Positions 1 through 10,312 of a stretch of DNA of 64,000 nt are shown here, piece after piece. The translations under genes were made by a program, and so were the position numbers. The notes beneath the pieces are model-generated. The model was not told the DNA's origin. It searched no databases and saw only the letters and a program-made list of their open reading frames with translations. Source of the DNA: Atlantibacter subterraneus (GTDB lineage Bacteria; Pseudomonadota; Gammaproteobacteria; Enterobacterales; Enterobacteriaceae); the NCBI RefSeq assembly GCF_007570865.1, contig NZ_VLPS01000003.1:434001-498000 (forward strand), in the 5' to 3' direction. The first letter of the stretch is position 1, and every line of letters starts with the position of its first letter.

Positions 1-194
1 TGGTTCTGCTCCACCAGCTCTTTGACGTGGGCCAAGACCAGCACGCGTCCGCGCGCCACCCGCGCCAGCTCGGCGATAACAATACTTTTCCCCGCGCCGG
101 TCGGCAGAACGATCGCAGCGGGTTCAGCGGATTTGCGAAAATGGGCGAGGGTGGCGTCAACCGCCTCGCGCTGATAGGGACGTAGCGTTAGCAT
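1..194 (-). CDS. radD: RadD helicase, N-terminal fragment (cut by window edge)
   Basis: This is the first 64 codons of a reverse-strand gene that runs off the left edge. The protein starts [12 protein letters not shown] and carries a Walker A motif (PTGAGKS) at about residues 32-38, then a motif Ia-like stretch ([12 protein letters not shown]). This is the start of a superfamily 2 DNA helicase of the RadD (YejH) type, involved in repair of double-strand breaks and recombination intermediates. Identity rests on recall of the E. coli N-terminus and on the divergent neighbour rsuA, which is the K-12 arrangement. The rest of the gene is not visible. Confidence 0.88.
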   Translation of the reverse strand, partial: MLTLRPYQREAVDATLAHFRKSAEPAAIVLPTGAGKSIVIAELARVARGRVLVLAHVKELVEQN

Positions 195-335
195 TGAGTG
201 CTTTTCAAATTCATTAGCGTGCGAAACATCATTTTAATCTTGAGCGAGTCCGTTAGCCCGCTATACTGACCGGTCTTGATGATTTCTTTCATTACCAGCC
301 CATGCTGGACCGCGTTTAACAGGCAAAAAACTTCA

Positions 336-1043
336 ATGCGACTTGATAAATTTATCGCCCAGCAGCTCGGCATCAGCCGCGCTATTGCCGGGCGTGAAAT
401 TCGTGCCAGCCGGGTAACCGTTGATGGCGAACCCGTAAAAGATACCGCGTTCAAACTGAAACCCGAACATGATGTGGCCTATGAGGGCAACTCCCTCGTG
501 CAGCAAACCGGCCCGCGCTATTTTATGCTCAACAAGCCCCAGGGTTACGTTTGCTCTACCGACGATCCGGATCATCCCACTATCCTTTATTTCCTGGATG
601 AGCCGCTGGCACACAAACTGCACGCCGCCGGGCGTCTGGATATCGATACCACCGGTCTGGTGCTGCTGACCGATGACGGCCAGTGGTCCCATCGTATCAC
701 GTCGCCGCGCCATCATTGCGAGAAAACCTATCGGGTGACGCTGGAATCGCCGGTAGCCGACGATACCGTTGACCAGTTCGCTAAGGGCGTCCAGCTGCAT
801 AACGAAAAAGATCTCACCAAACCCGCAGTCCTGGAAGTGATAACCCCGACGGACGTGCGGCTGACCATCAGCGAAGGCCGCTATCACCAGGTGAAGCGCA
901 TGTTCGCCGCAGTGGGCAACCACGTGGTGGAGCTGCACCGCGAGCGGATTGGCGCAATTGCGTTGGATGACGATCTCGCGCCGGGCGAATACCGCCCGCT
1001 CACTGACGAAGAAATTGCCAGTGTCGGCTTGCCGTCACGCTAA
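336..1043 (+). CDS. rsuA: 16S rRNA pseudouridine(516) synthase RsuA
   Basis: The protein has 235 aa. An N-terminal S4 RNA-binding domain ([12 protein letters not shown], residues 1-60) is followed by a pseudouridine synthase domain with the GRLDIDTTG motif. Asp102 in that motif is the expected catalytic aspartate. The family isomerises U516 of 16S rRNA during 30S assembly. An in-frame ATG at 276 would add 20 residues, but the family N-terminus aligns with the ATG at 336. It is divergent from radD and ends just before bcr, with which it is probably co-transcribed. Confidence 0.96.
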   Translation: MRLDKFIAQQLGISRAIAGREIRASRVTVDGEPVKDTAFKLKPEHDVAYEGNSLVQQTGPRYFMLNKPQGYVCSTDDPDHPTILYFLDEPLAHKLHAAGRLDIDTTGLVLLTDDGQWSHRITSPRHHCEKTYRVTLESPVADDTVDQFAKGVQLHNEKDLTKPAVLEVITPTDVRLTISEGRYHQVKRMFAAVGNHVVELHRERIGAIALDDDLAPGEYRPLTDEEIASVGLPSR

Positions 1044-1058
1044 ATGCAGGAGAGTGGA

Positions 1059-2252
1059 GTGACCACCCGACAAAATTCCTCGATGGGGATCGTCATTATT
1101 CTTGGCCTGTTAGCCATGCTGATGCCGCTGTCTATCGATATGTACCTGCCGGCGCTGCCGGTGATTTCTCAGCAGTTCGGCGTGCCCGCCGGCAGCGCCC
1201 AGATGACGCTCAGTACCTATATTCTGGGCTTTGCGGTAGGGCAGCTGTTTTACGGCCCGATGGCGGACAGCCTGGGCCGTAAGCCGGTGATCCTCGGCGG
1301 TACGCTGGTGTTTGCCGTGGCGGCGATTGCCTGTGCGCTCTCCCAGACCATCGATCAGCTGATTGCCATGCGTTTTCTGCACGGCCTGGCGGCTGCGGCG
1401 GCAAGCGTGGTGATTAACGCCCTGATGCGCGATATCTATCCCAAAGAGGAGTTCTCGCGCATGATGTCGTTCGTCATGCTGGTCACCACCATTGCGCCGC
1501 TGGTAGCGCCAATGGTGGGCGGGGCGGTGCTGGTGTGGTTCAGCTGGCACACTATCTTCTGGATCCTGGCGGTAGCGGCGCTGATCGCCTCGGCGATGAT
1601 TTTCTTTCTGATTTCGGAAACGCTTCCAGCAGAGCGGCGGCAGAAGTTCCACTTTCGCACCACCGTGGGCAACTTCGCCTCGCTGTTTCGCCATAAGCGC
1701 GTGCTCAGCTATATGCTCGCCAGCGGCTTCAGCTTCGCCGGAATGTTCTCGTTCCTGAGCGCCGGGCCGTTCGTCTACATCGAGATCAACCACGTTTCGC
1801 CGCAGGATTTCGGTTATTACTTCGCCCTGAATATCGTGTTCCTGTTTGTGATGACGATATTTAACAGCCGCTTTGTGCGCCGCATCGGAGCGCTGCGCAT
1901 GTTCCGTACCGGGCTGTTTATTCAGTTCGCGATGGCGGTGTGGATGGTGGTCAGCGCGCAGTTTAACTTTGGATTCTGGGCGCTGGTGCTGGGCGTGGCG
2001 GCATTTGTTGGCTGTATTTCCATGGTGGCGTCTAACGCCATGGCGGTGATTCTGGATGAGTTCCCGCATATGGCGGGTACCGCGTCGTCGCTGGCAGGGA
2101 CGTTCCGCTTCGGCATTGGCGCAATTACCGGCGCGCTGCTGTCAATGTTTACCTTTAATTCCGCCTGGCCGATGATCGGCTCAATCGCGTTTTGCGCGAC
2201 TTGCTCTATTCTCTTCTACTTCTACGCCAGCCGTCCAAAAAGACACCCTTAG
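1059..2252 (+). CDS. bcr: Bcr/CflA family multidrug efflux MFS transporter
   Basis: A 12-helix major facilitator superfamily protein of about 397 aa, closely similar to E. coli Bcr, the proton-driven exporter linked to bicyclomycin and sulfonamide resistance and to cysteine export. The MFS signature ([12 protein letters not shown]) lies in the loop after helix 2. An ATG at 1044 directly follows the rsuA stop. I prefer the GTG at 1059 because a GGAG ribosome site (1049-1052) sits 6 nt before it and the family starts at V/M-TTRQ. The gene follows rsuA within 15 nt and ends at a hairpin terminator. Confidence 0.94.
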   Translation: MTTRQNSSMGIVIILGLLAMLMPLSIDMYLPALPVISQQFGVPAGSAQMTLSTYILGFAVGQLFYGPMADSLGRKPVILGGTLVFAVAAIACALSQTIDQLIAMRFLHGLAAAAASVVINALMRDIYPKEEFSRMMSFVMLVTTIAPLVAPMVGGAVLVWFSWHTIFWILAVAALIASAMIFFLISETLPAERRQKFHFRTTVGNFASLFRHKRVLSYMLASGFSFAGMFSFLSAGPFVYIEINHVSPQDFGYYFALNIVFLFVMTIFNSRFVRRIGALRMFRTGLFIQFAMAVWMVVSAQFNFGFWALVLGVAAFVGCISMVASNAMAVILDEFPHMAGTASSLAGTFRFGIGAITGALLSMFTFNSAWPMIGSIAFCATCSILFYFYASRPKRHP

Positions 2253-2261
2253 CTGCCCCTC

Positions 2262-2289
2262 AGGGGGTAGGAAAACTACCCCTTTCTTA
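2262..2289 (+). terminator. Rho-independent terminator after bcr
   Basis: A 7-bp stem GGGGTAG/CTACCCC (2264-2270 with 2276-2282) with a GAAAA loop is followed by TTTCTT. It lies 12 nt after the bcr stop and would end the rsuA-bcr transcript. Confidence 0.75.
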
Positions 2290-2589
2290 ATCCATATCAA
2301 CGAATAAATTCCCCCGCCCCGTACAATTTGTTTCGCGAATGTAAATGTAAAGCTCTTAAAAAGTCATTTTTTTGTAGTCAAAAAAGGTTGAGTTAGATCG
2401 CGTTACAGGTTACATATAGCGCCGAAATGAGAAGTACCGCACAAAAATAAACGGTTGCCGATGAATGAGTAACCGAAATTATTGCAACAGTGTAACCGTT
2501 TTCTACGTTGATCATGTTACGTTTAATCAACATTGTGTTAACCTGTATGTAAAGTGATTGTGATTTTTTGCTCTTGCTGGGGAAGTATT
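2290..2589. other. AT-rich non-coding region upstream of yejG
   Basis: About 300 bases without a credible gene, clearly AT-richer than the flanks. It contains several GTTAC/GTAAC words and an 8-bp inverted repeat (AAACGGTT at 2449-2456, AACCGTTT at 2494-2501). It must hold the yejG promoter, but no convincing -35/-10 pair stands out. Confidence 0.5.
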
Positions 2590-2931
2590 ATGAATACGTT
2601 ACAACTTTCCATCGTCCACCGCTTGCCCAATAGCTATCGTTGGCTGACGGGTTTCGCAGGTTCAAAAGTTGAACCGATTCCGCAGTGCGCGCAAAGCGAA
2701 GACGATTGCCTGGTGGGCCTGAAACTGCTCAGCCCGGTAGATAACGCATGGCAGGTGATGAATAAGCTAAGCCAGGCGTTAACAGATATCGAAGTGGATT
2801 GCGCGGTGCTGGAGTGCGAAGGCGAGCCTTGCCTGTTCGTCGACCGGCAGGATGAGTTCGCGGCGACCTGCCGTCTGAAAAACTTTGGCGTTGCCATTGC
2901 CGAGACCTTTTCCGGCCAGAATCCCTTCTGA
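2590..2931 (+). CDS. yejG: Conserved protein YejG
   Basis: A 113-aa cytoplasmic protein matching E. coli YejG across its length, with conserved stretches such as [10 protein letters not shown] near the start and [12 protein letters not shown] near the end. No catalytic motif is recognisable and the function is unknown; K-12 literature links it to aminoglycoside tolerance only loosely. The ATG at 2590 follows a GGGGA ribosome site by 7 nt and aligns with the family start; an upstream in-frame ATG (2554) is not supported. It converges with yejF, leaving 3 nt between the stops. Confidence 0.93.
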   Translation: MNTLQLSIVHRLPNSYRWLTGFAGSKVEPIPQCAQSEDDCLVGLKLLSPVDNAWQVMNKLSQALTDIEVDCAVLECEGEPCLFVDRQDEFAATCRLKNFGVAIAETFSGQNPF

Positions 2932-2934
2932 GGA

Positions 2935-4524
2935 TCAACGCAGCGTAAGCAGCTGGCGGGTATATTCCGCCGCCGGCGAGGTAAACACCTGCCCGCACGG
3001 CCCCTGTTCGACCACTTCTCCCTGCTTCAACACCACCACCTGATGACACAGCGACCGCACCACTTCCAGATCGTGGCTGATAAACAGCCAGGCCAGGCGG
3101 TGCTTCGCCTGCAGTGATTTCAGCAGCGCCAGAATTTGCGCCTGCACCGTTCTGTCGAGGGATGAGGTAGGTTCATCCAGCACCATCAGGTCGGGTTTCA
3201 GGATCAGGGCGCGGGCGATGGCGATGCGCTGACGCTGGCCGCCGGAAAACTCCGCCGGATAGCGATGACGCGTTTCCGGGTCGAGCCCCACTTCCTGCAT
3301 CACCTCCATCACCTGGGCTTCGCGCTGGTGGGCGGTCAATTCAGGATGATGGACCCGCAAGCCCTCTTCAATAATTTGCAGCACATCCAGACGGGGATTG
3401 AGCGAAGAGTTCGGATCCTGAAACACCACCTGGATGCGATGGCGCACCGGCAACATCTGCTTGCGGTTCCACTGATGCAGCGGCTGTCCGTCAAACCAGA
3501 TTTCGCCCTGAGAAGCGATCAGCCGCAGCAGCGCCAGGCCGGTGGTGCTTTTACCCGATCCGGATTCGCCCACCAGACCCAGGCTTTCACCGGCCCGCAG
3601 TTCGAAATTCAGATTACGCAGCGCGTAGTGGTGCCCCACGGTGCGGCGGAAAATTCCGCGCCGCAGTGGAAACGCGACTTGTAAATCCGCTACCCGCAGC
3701 AGCACCGGGCTGTCGGCGGGGAGGGCGACCGGATCGCCTTCCGGCTCAGACGCCAGCAGCTTTTGGGTGTAAGGATGGCGCGGATGGCTGAACAGCGGGC
3801 GCGTCGCGTTTTGCTCCACGCACTGGCCGTTTTGCATCACCGCCACGTTATCCGCCAGCTTTTTGACGATATTCAGGTTGTGGGTGATGAACAGCAGGCC
3901 CATATTCAGCTCGCGTTTCAGCTCATCAAGCAGGTGCAGAATTTGCGCCTGCACGGTGACGTCCAGCGCTGTGGTGGGTTCGTCGGCAATCAGCAGCTGC
4001 GGACGGGTCAACAGCGCCATGGCGATCATCACCCGCTGGCGCTCGCCGCCGGAAAGCTGGTGTGGATAATCATTTAACCGGCTGGCAGGCTGGCGAATGC
4101 CCACCCGTTCCAGACAGGTGAGGATTTCTGCCCGCGCTGGTTCACGGCGCATCCCGCGATGCAGCGACAGCACTTCATACAGCTGCTTTTCGATAGTGTG
4201 CAGCGGGTTCAGCGACACCATCGGTTCCTGAAAAATCATGGCGATTTTATTACCGCGCACCTTACGCAACTGCGCTTCGTTGGCGTGCAGCAGCGTTTGC
4301 CCCTGGAACAGAATATCGCCCTGCGGATACACCGCAGGCGGCGTCGGCAGCAGACGCAGAATCGACAGCGCGGTCACGCTTTTGCCGGAACCGGATTCGC
4401 CCACCAGCGCCAGGGTTTCGCCCGCGTTGATGCTCAGCGACAGATTGTCCACCACCTGGCGTTCAACGTTGTTCTGGCGAAAGGCGATGGACAGCCCGTC
4501 AATGGAGAGCAGGGGAGACGACAT
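2935..4524 (-). CDS. yejF: Peptide ABC importer ATPase YejF (two fused nucleotide-binding domains)
   Basis: A 529-aa tandem ABC ATPase. Domain 1 has Walker A GESGSGKS near residue 40 and signature LSGGERQRV. Domain 2 has a second GESGSGKST near residue 320 and signature FSGGQRQRI, with DEPT Walker B motifs in both. It energises the YejABEF importer of oligopeptides, which in E. coli also takes up microcin C and affects sensitivity to antimicrobial peptides. It is the last gene of yejA-yejB-yejE-yejF, with 2 nt between yejE and yejF, and its length equals that of E. coli YejF. Confidence 0.96.
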   Translation of the reverse strand: MSSPLLSIDGLSIAFRQNNVERQVVDNLSLSINAGETLALVGESGSGKSVTALSILRLLPTPPAVYPQGDILFQGQTLLHANEAQLRKVRGNKIAMIFQEPMVSLNPLHTIEKQLYEVLSLHRGMRREPARAEILTCLERVGIRQPASRLNDYPHQLSGGERQRVMIAMALLTRPQLLIADEPTTALDVTVQAQILHLLDELKRELNMGLLFITHNLNIVKKLADNVAVMQNGQCVEQNATRPLFSHPRHPYTQKLLASEPEGDPVALPADSPVLLRVADLQVAFPLRRGIFRRTVGHHYALRNLNFELRAGESLGLVGESGSGKSTTGLALLRLIASQGEIWFDGQPLHQWNRKQMLPVRHRIQVVFQDPNSSLNPRLDVLQIIEEGLRVHHPELTAHQREAQVMEVMQEVGLDPETRHRYPAEFSGGQRQRIAIARALILKPDLMVLDEPTSSLDRTVQAQILALLKSLQAKHRLAWLFISHDLEVVRSLCHQVVVLKQGEVVEQGPCGQVFTSPAAEYTRQLLTLR

Positions 4525-4526
4525 AG

Positions 4527-5552
4527 TTACGCTACCTTACTGGGGTCGAAGGCGTCGCGCACCGCTTCGCCAATAAAAATAAGCAGTGACAGCAAAATTG
4601 CCAGCGAGAAAAACGCGGTAATGCCAAGCCACGGAGCCTGTAAGTTATTCTTGCCCTGTAACAGCAGTTCACCGAGCGACGGCGATCCCAGCGGCAGGCC
4701 GAAGCCAAGAAAATCCAGCGAGGTCAGCGTGGTGATCGAGCCGCAGAGAATAAACGGCAAAAAGGTCAGAGTCGCTACCATGGCATTGGGCAGCATATGC
4801 CGCCACATGATGGCCCGATCGCTGACGCCCAGCGCCTGGGCCGCACGGATGTAGTCAAAGTTGCGGGTGCGCAGAAACTCAGCCCGCACCACGCCCACCA
4901 GGCTCATCCAGCCGAAAATCACGGTGATCGCCAGCAGCCACCAGAAGTTGGGCTGCACCACGCTGGACAGCAAAATAATTAAGAACAGCGTCGGCATCCC
5001 CGACCAGACTTCGATAAACCGTTGCCCCCACAGATCGACTTTACCGCCGTAGTAACCCTGGATCGCGCCTGCCGTCACGCCTATTACGCTGGAGCACAGC
5101 GTCAACATCAGGCCGAATAAAATCGAGATGCGCGTACCGTAGAGAATACGCGCCAGCACATCGCCACCGTTGGCGTCGGTGCCCAGCCAGTTTTGCGCCG
5201 AGGGCGGAGAAGGGAAGGGGAGGTCGGTAGCGTAGTTAATCGAGTTCGCGCCGAAGCGGATCGGTGCCCACAGTATCCAGCCGTGCTGCTCGATGCGCTG
5301 CGCCAGCCACGGATCCTGGTAGTTTGCCCGGGTAGCCAGCGGGCCGCCAAAATCGCTTTCGCTGTAGTTAACCAGCGCCGGGAAAAACCAGCGATCCTGA
5401 TAATGCACCACTAACGGGCGATCGTTGGCGATCAGTTCAGAGGCCAGGCTTAATACAAAAATCACCGCGAAAATCCACAGCGACCAGAATCCCCGGCGGT
5501 TGCGGCGAAATCGCGCCCAGCGCGCCTGGTTTACGGGGCTTAAGCGACTCAT
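4527..5552 (-). CDS. yejE: Peptide ABC importer permease YejE
   Basis: A 341-aa inner-membrane permease of the binding-protein-dependent (OppC/DppC) type. After one N-terminal helix comes a large periplasmic segment, then a five-helix permease core with an EAA-like loop ([22 protein letters not shown]). It forms the channel with YejB. Its start overlaps the yejB stop by 4 nt, which indicates translational coupling. Confidence 0.95.
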   Translation of the reverse strand: MSRLSPVNQARWARFRRNRRGFWSLWIFAVIFVLSLASELIANDRPLVVHYQDRWFFPALVNYSESDFGGPLATRANYQDPWLAQRIEQHGWILWAPIRFGANSINYATDLPFPSPPSAQNWLGTDANGGDVLARILYGTRISILFGLMLTLCSSVIGVTAGAIQGYYGGKVDLWGQRFIEVWSGMPTLFLIILLSSVVQPNFWWLLAITVIFGWMSLVGVVRAEFLRTRNFDYIRAAQALGVSDRAIMWRHMLPNAMVATLTFLPFILCGSITTLTSLDFLGFGLPLGSPSLGELLLQGKNNLQAPWLGITAFFSLAILLSLLIFIGEAVRDAFDPSKVA

Positions 5553-6646
5553 CCGCGTCCCTCAAAATCAATGCGCGGATCGACCAGCGTATAGGTGATA
5601 TCGCTAAGGATATTCAGCAGCAGGCCGATCAGCGTAAAAATATACAGCGTGCCGAACATCACCGGGTAATCCCGCGACACGGTGGCTTCATAACCCAACA
5701 GCCCCAGTCCGTTGAGCGAAAACATCACTTCAATCAGCAGCGAGCCGGTAAAAAACATGCTGATAAACGCCGCCGGAAAACCGGCGATCACCAGCAGCAT
5801 GGCGTTGCGGAATACGTGACCGCGCAGGATCTGCTTTTCACCCAACCCTTTGGCCCGGGCCGTGACCACATACTGCTTGCGGATCTCATCGAGAAACGAG
5901 TTTTTGGTCAACATGGTTAACGCCGCAAAGCCGCCAATCACCGTCGCCAGTACCGGCAGCGTGATATGCCACAGATAATCGGTGATCTGCTTATACCAGG
6001 GCAGGCTGTCGAAGTTAGCCGAGACCAGACCGCGCAGCGGGAACAGATCGAACCAGGTGCCACCCGCGAACAGCACAATCAGCAGGATGGCGAACAGAAA
6101 TGCGGGAATGGCGTAGCCGACGATGATTAGCGCGCTGCTCCAGACGTCAAACGCGCTGCCGTTACGCACCGCCTTGCGGATGCCCAAGGGTATCGACACC
6201 AGATAAATAATTAACGTGCTCCAGAGCCCAAGGGTGATGGACACCGGCAGGCTGTCGCGGATCAACTCAAGTACCGAGGCGCTGCGAAACAGGCTATTAC
6301 CGAAATCGAAGCGCACATAATCCTTCAGCATGGTGAAGTAGCGCTCATGCAGCGGTTTATCAAAACCGTAGCGTTTGGTGATCTCGTCGATAATCTCAGG
6401 ATCTAACCCACGCGCGCCGCGATACTGGCTATCGCCGGGATTACGCACGCCCGCCTGGGCATGGCTCAGGCCGCTCCCTTCGCCGCTGACGCCCGGTATT
6501 CCGCCGCCGTGGCCAAACTGAATAGCGGAAATCGCCTGATCCACCGGCCCGCCTGGCGCAATCTGGACGATAAAAAAGTTAATCGTAATGATCGCCCACA
6601 GGGTCGGGATAATCAGCAGTAAACGACGAATCAGATATGCGCCCAT
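5549..6646 (-). CDS. yejB: Peptide ABC importer permease YejB
   Basis: A 365-aa permease of the OppB/DppB type. The N-terminal helix ([19 protein letters not shown]) is followed by a long periplasmic insertion rich in Gly (about residues 40-90), as in YejB. An EAA-loop-like segment ([22 protein letters not shown]) lies near residue 265. It partners YejE. Nine nt separate it from the yejA stop, consistent with one operon. Confidence 0.95.
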   Translation of the reverse strand: MGAYLIRRLLLIIPTLWAIITINFFIVQIAPGGPVDQAISAIQFGHGGGIPGVSGEGSGLSHAQAGVRNPGDSQYRGARGLDPEIIDEITKRYGFDKPLHERYFTMLKDYVRFDFGNSLFRSASVLELIRDSLPVSITLGLWSTLIIYLVSIPLGIRKAVRNGSAFDVWSSALIIVGYAIPAFLFAILLIVLFAGGTWFDLFPLRGLVSANFDSLPWYKQITDYLWHITLPVLATVIGGFAALTMLTKNSFLDEIRKQYVVTARAKGLGEKQILRGHVFRNAMLLVIAGFPAAFISMFFTGSLLIEVMFSLNGLGLLGYEATVSRDYPVMFGTLYIFTLIGLLLNILSDITYTLVDPRIDFEGRG

Positions 6647-6655
6647 CGTCGCTCC

Positions 6656-8461
6656 TTAACGCCGCGCGGCGGGCAGTTTTTCCGCCCGGTTAACGTCATA
6701 CCACCAGGTATCGAAACCCAGTGAATAAACGGGCGCTATCGCTGGATGGGAAAACTTATCCCAGTAAGCGTAACGGTCAGAGGACATATACCACATGGGC
6801 AGCATATAGAAATTCCAGGTGAGGACACGGTCCAGCGCGCGGCCCAGCGGCAATAGCTTCTCTTTATCGCCCTGGTGGGCCATGATCTGCGCGATCAGCT
6901 TATCCACCACCGGGCTTTTCACGCCGGGCGCGTTGTAGGTGGAATCAATGTATTCCGATGCCCAGGAGATTTGCAGATCGGAGCTCGGCCACGGCATGGC
7001 GCGCCACAGCGACGGCATCATGTCGTAGTCCCGGGTGCGCAGACGGTTGGTGATCTGTGAGTTATCCACCTGGCGAATATTCAACGTGATGCCCAGGCGT
7101 TCCAGATTATGCTGGAACGGCAGCACCCACTGGTTATTGCCGCCAGAGGAGAGCAGCAGTTCAAAGCTGAACGGCTGGCCGGTTTTCACGTTCACCAGCT
7201 TTTGGTTTTTCAGCTCCCAGCCCGCCTGCTTCAGCAGGTCGATGGCTTTCAGCAGATTGTCGCGGTCGAAGCCATCGGCTCTGGAAACCGGCGGTTGATA
7301 GATTGAAGTGAACACCTCTGGCGGTAGGTCGGCTTTCATCGGGGCTAACAGCACCAGCTCATCGGCTTTGGGATAATCGCGCGCGGCGTATTCGGTATTC
7401 TGGAAATAGCTGTTGGCGCGGCTGTAAGCGTTATAGAACAGCGCCTTGTTCATCCATTCAAAATCAAACGCCAGGGTGATGGCCTCGCGCACCCGGCGGT
7501 CGGCAAACTGGGGCCGTTGGATATTGAACGCCAGCCAGCGGGTATCGGTGGCCGCCTCGCTTTTCTTCTCATCTTTAACGATGTACTTATTGTCGAAATT
7601 TTTGCCGATGTAGCGGGTAGCCCAGTTTTTGGCGCTGACTTCGCTGCGGAAATCAAACGCGCCGGCCTTAAACGCCTCGAACGCCACATTATCGTCGAGG
7701 TAGTAATCGTAGCGGATCGTGTCGAAGTTCCAGCGCCCGCGGTTTACCGGCAGATTTGCGCCCCAGTAATCTTTCACTCGCGAATACGTCACGTACTGGC
7801 CCATTTTCCAGGCGGTGATTTTATACGGGCCGCTTGCCAGCGGTGGGGTAGAAAGCGGATCGCTCAGCTTATGGTCTTTCCAGTACTTTTTCGGCATTAC
7901 CGGCAGGGAGAACAGCCCTAACAGGTTCTCTTTGCCCGGCGTGGCGAGTTCGATACGTACCGTCAGCGGCGCGATAGCTTTGACCGTCGCGCCTTTGTAA
8001 TAAATCCGGAACTGGGGCACGCCTTCGGTCATAAATTTTGAGAACGTGAAGGCGACATCGTCGGCGGTAATCGGGCTGCCGTCGTGAAAGCGGGCGCGGG
8101 GGTTCATTTCGACTTCCGCCCAGGCGTAGTTATCCGGATAGCGTACCCGCTCGGCAATCAGTGGATAGTAGCTGGCCGGTTCGTCGTCGGAGGTGGTAAA
8201 CAGCGCGTCGTAAAGATTTTCGGTGCGCACCGCCGCATTGCCGCGCAGGGCATAGCGGTTAAAGTTATCGAAGGTGCCAATACTGGAAAGCGTGATATTG
8301 CCGCCCTTGGGCGCGGCGGGGTCAACGTAGTCAAAGTGGGTGAAATCCACGGCGTATTTCGGTTCGCCCAGCACCGCCAGCGAATAGCTCTCTTTGATCT
8401 CTTGTGTGTATCCCACGCTGCTTATCAGGCTAAGCAGTAAAATCAGTGCGCGCGCAAGCAT
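6656..8461 (-). CDS. yejA: Periplasmic peptide-binding protein YejA
   Basis: A 601-aa extracytoplasmic solute-binding protein of family 5 (SBP_bac_5; Opp/Dpp class). A signal peptide (hydrophobic residues 3-18) is expected to be cleaved near residue 19. The mature protein matches E. coli YejA throughout, for example YDYYLDDNVAFEAFKAGAFD. It delivers peptides to YejB/YejE and is the first gene of the yejABEF operon. The K-12 protein is 604 aa. Confidence 0.95.
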   Translation of the reverse strand: MLARALILLLSLISSVGYTQEIKESYSLAVLGEPKYAVDFTHFDYVDPAAPKGGNITLSSIGTFDNFNRYALRGNAAVRTENLYDALFTTSDDEPASYYPLIAERVRYPDNYAWAEVEMNPRARFHDGSPITADDVAFTFSKFMTEGVPQFRIYYKGATVKAIAPLTVRIELATPGKENLLGLFSLPVMPKKYWKDHKLSDPLSTPPLASGPYKITAWKMGQYVTYSRVKDYWGANLPVNRGRWNFDTIRYDYYLDDNVAFEAFKAGAFDFRSEVSAKNWATRYIGKNFDNKYIVKDEKKSEAATDTRWLAFNIQRPQFADRRVREAITLAFDFEWMNKALFYNAYSRANSYFQNTEYAARDYPKADELVLLAPMKADLPPEVFTSIYQPPVSRADGFDRDNLLKAIDLLKQAGWELKNQKLVNVKTGQPFSFELLLSSGGNNQWVLPFQHNLERLGITLNIRQVDNSQITNRLRTRDYDMMPSLWRAMPWPSSDLQISWASEYIDSTYNAPGVKSPVVDKLIAQIMAHQGDKEKLLPLGRALDRVLTWNFYMLPMWYMSSDRYAYWDKFSHPAIAPVYSLGFDTWWYDVNRAEKLPAARR

Positions 8462-8537
8462 ACGATGGCGTGATCCTGTAGTTATCCCGGCGCTGCCGCC
8501 GGGCTAAGCTGTTGTCTGTGAATAATAAGTGAGGGGG

Positions 8538-8572
8538 GCGAGATTGTGAAATAAATGTCCCGACAATCTCGC
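8538..8572. repeat. Perfect 10-bp inverted repeat between pdeN and yejA
   Basis: GCGAGATTGT (8538-8547) and ACAATCTCGC (8563-8572) are exact reverse complements with a 15-nt AT-rich spacer. It lies 8 nt past the pdeN stop and about 75 nt before the yejA start. No U-tract follows on either strand, so a standard intrinsic terminator is doubtful. It may be an operator or an mRNA hairpin. Confidence 0.55.
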
Positions 8573-8580
8573 GGAATCGG

Positions 8581-10146
8581 TTATTTACCTGAACGCTGGC
8601 GCTGCCAGTCGATAAGCTGGGCCACGCGTACCGGGCGGGAAAAGAAAAATCCTTGCAGGTAATTCACCCCGCGATCGCGCAGCCATTTGGTCTGTTCCCA
8701 GGTTTCCACCCCTTCGGCGACGGTCGTCATGTTTAACCGGCGGGCGAGGGTGATCACCGCATCCAGCACCGGCGAGGTGACCGTTTCGGTGCCGATGGCG
8801 TTAACGAAACCGCGATCGATTTTCAGATAATCCATGGTAAAGCGCTCCAGGTAGATCAGCGCGCTGTGGCCGGTGCCGAAATCATCCACGGCGATCTCAA
8901 ATCCCTGCTGGTGCAGCCATGCAAACAGCGATACCGCTTCTTTTTCCTTGATCATATCCCGTTCGGTAATTTCAAAAACCACCTGGAAATGGCCGTCGGG
9001 CAGTGAGGCGGCGAACTGGCGAATATCCTCTTTAAACTCCGGCGAATGTAAATGTCCCGGCGCGATGTTAACGCCGAGTTTCGCGCCCTGGGGCAGGATA
9101 TCCATCAGTAGCGGTGCCTCTTTAGCGATCAGCTTAAACAGATGGCGGGTCAGTGGGACAATGAGCTGCTGGGCTTCGGCAAAATTGATAAACGCGTCGG
9201 GTGGGATAGCGCCCGCCGTGGGGTGTTCCCAGCGCATCAGCACTTCAGCACCGGTCATAGTGAGATTTTTAGATTCCACCACCGGTTGCCAGACAATATA
9301 AAACTGGTTGCGGCGAATACCTTGCAGGATCTCCTTACCGGAGCGCTGACGGACATACAGCAAATATCCGCACAGGCATCCGCCGAGCGCGCCAGACAAA
9401 ATCCCCGACAGGGCCGACAGCGCTATATCCTCCCGTGACCAGGTTCTGCCATAAATAAAGAGCTTGATGGGATAATCAGGCAGAGTGGCGATACGCAAGG
9501 GCGACGATACCAGGCTGGTGACGGAGTGAACGCCGGGCGATGCCGTGCTGATGGCTTTATCGCCGATCACCAGCGCCACGCTTGCCGCATCGCGATGGCG
9601 CGACGTGAACAGCAGATAGGGCGCTAAATTGACATTCAGCGTTGTGAATATCCCGCGCTGCGCGTTAGCAGGGTTCTGATACCAGATAGCAATTGTCGGT
9701 TTGCCGGGCATCATCGGCGTACCGGGCATGATTTCTAAATCGACCTTTTGATGGGTATCGATGGCCGGGGCCAGTTTGGCCATGGGTTCCGACATACTGC
9801 CGGTGGCCGATGAGCAGTAGGCCGTGCCGTTATTAACCAGCAGGAAGGCGCGAACGTTGATATTGAACGCCGCGCGGGACGTAAGATCGGCGGAAACGTG
9901 GTTACATCCCGCCTGGGTGAGCGGCTGTAGCGTATCGGCAACCGCTTCGAGATCGTTAAAGTAATCGCGCACGTAGCGTTGTATGCCCTGCGCCAGTATG
10001 TCATAGCCCTGTTCGCGCTTGTGGTGCAGCCACAAGGCGTAAAGCGCGGAAGTTGTCATCGCCAGGACGACGCCGACCATGATGCTCGTCATGATCATTT
10101 TCCGTGGCGTCGTCAGATAGCGCTCAAAGATATTGGCTGCTCTCAT
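8581..10146 (-). CDS. pdeN: c-di-GMP phosphodiesterase PdeN (CSS-motif sensor + EAL domain)
   Basis: A protein of about 521 aa. An N-terminal transmembrane helix is followed by a periplasmic CSS-motif domain (CSS at AYCSSATGS), a second membrane helix and a C-terminal EAL domain. EAL landmarks are present: EVLMRW, NIAPGHLHS, EITERD, DDFGTG, DYLKIDRGF and AEGVET. An active phosphodiesterase that hydrolyses c-di-GMP to pGpG is therefore expected, controlled by the redox state of the periplasmic cysteine as in other CSS proteins. The open frame extends to 10239, but that would begin inside the mepS terminator tail. The ATG at 10146 (MRAANIFERY) aligns with the E. coli Rtn/PdeN start, although its ribosome site is weak. 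Confidence 0.9.
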   Translation of the reverse strand: MRAANIFERYLTTPRKMIMTSIMVGVVLAMTTSALYALWLHHKREQGYDILAQGIQRYVRDYFNDLEAVADTLQPLTQAGCNHVSADLTSRAAFNINVRAFLLVNNGTAYCSSATGSMSEPMAKLAPAIDTHQKVDLEIMPGTPMMPGKPTIAIWYQNPANAQRGIFTTLNVNLAPYLLFTSRHRDAASVALVIGDKAISTASPGVHSVTSLVSSPLRIATLPDYPIKLFIYGRTWSREDIALSALSGILSGALGGCLCGYLLYVRQRSGKEILQGIRRNQFYIVWQPVVESKNLTMTGAEVLMRWEHPTAGAIPPDAFINFAEAQQLIVPLTRHLFKLIAKEAPLLMDILPQGAKLGVNIAPGHLHSPEFKEDIRQFAASLPDGHFQVVFEITERDMIKEKEAVSLFAWLHQQGFEIAVDDFGTGHSALIYLERFTMDYLKIDRGFVNAIGTETVTSPVLDAVITLARRLNMTTVAEGVETWEQTKWLRDRGVNYLQGFFFSRPVRVAQLIDWQRQRSGK

Positions 10147-10240
10147 CCCGGGAGGCTCTCTGTGATCGTCGTAAGTGGGGGGTGTTTCCTGAAAATATAA
10201 CCTGGTAAGTGAAATATGCGATCGCGGTGTTTGCGGCAAA

Positions 10241-10268
10241 CAAAAACGCTGCCGAGGCAGCGTTTTGT
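10241..10268 (-). terminator. Rho-independent terminator after mepS
   Basis: On the minus strand, AACGCTGCC and GGCAGCGTT form a 9-bp stem (10245-10253 with 10256-10264) with a 2-nt gap, followed by TTTGTTTG. It lies 45 nt after the mepS stop and upstream of pdeN. Confidence 0.85.
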
Positions 10269-10312
10269 TGAATGATATCTGTTGGGACAGCCAAGGGAAG
10301 CTGGCAACAAGA

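Noticed and set aside
10147-10239. 31-codon N-terminal extension of pdeN
   Set aside because: It would begin within the mepS terminator tail and has no counterpart in E. coli PdeN.
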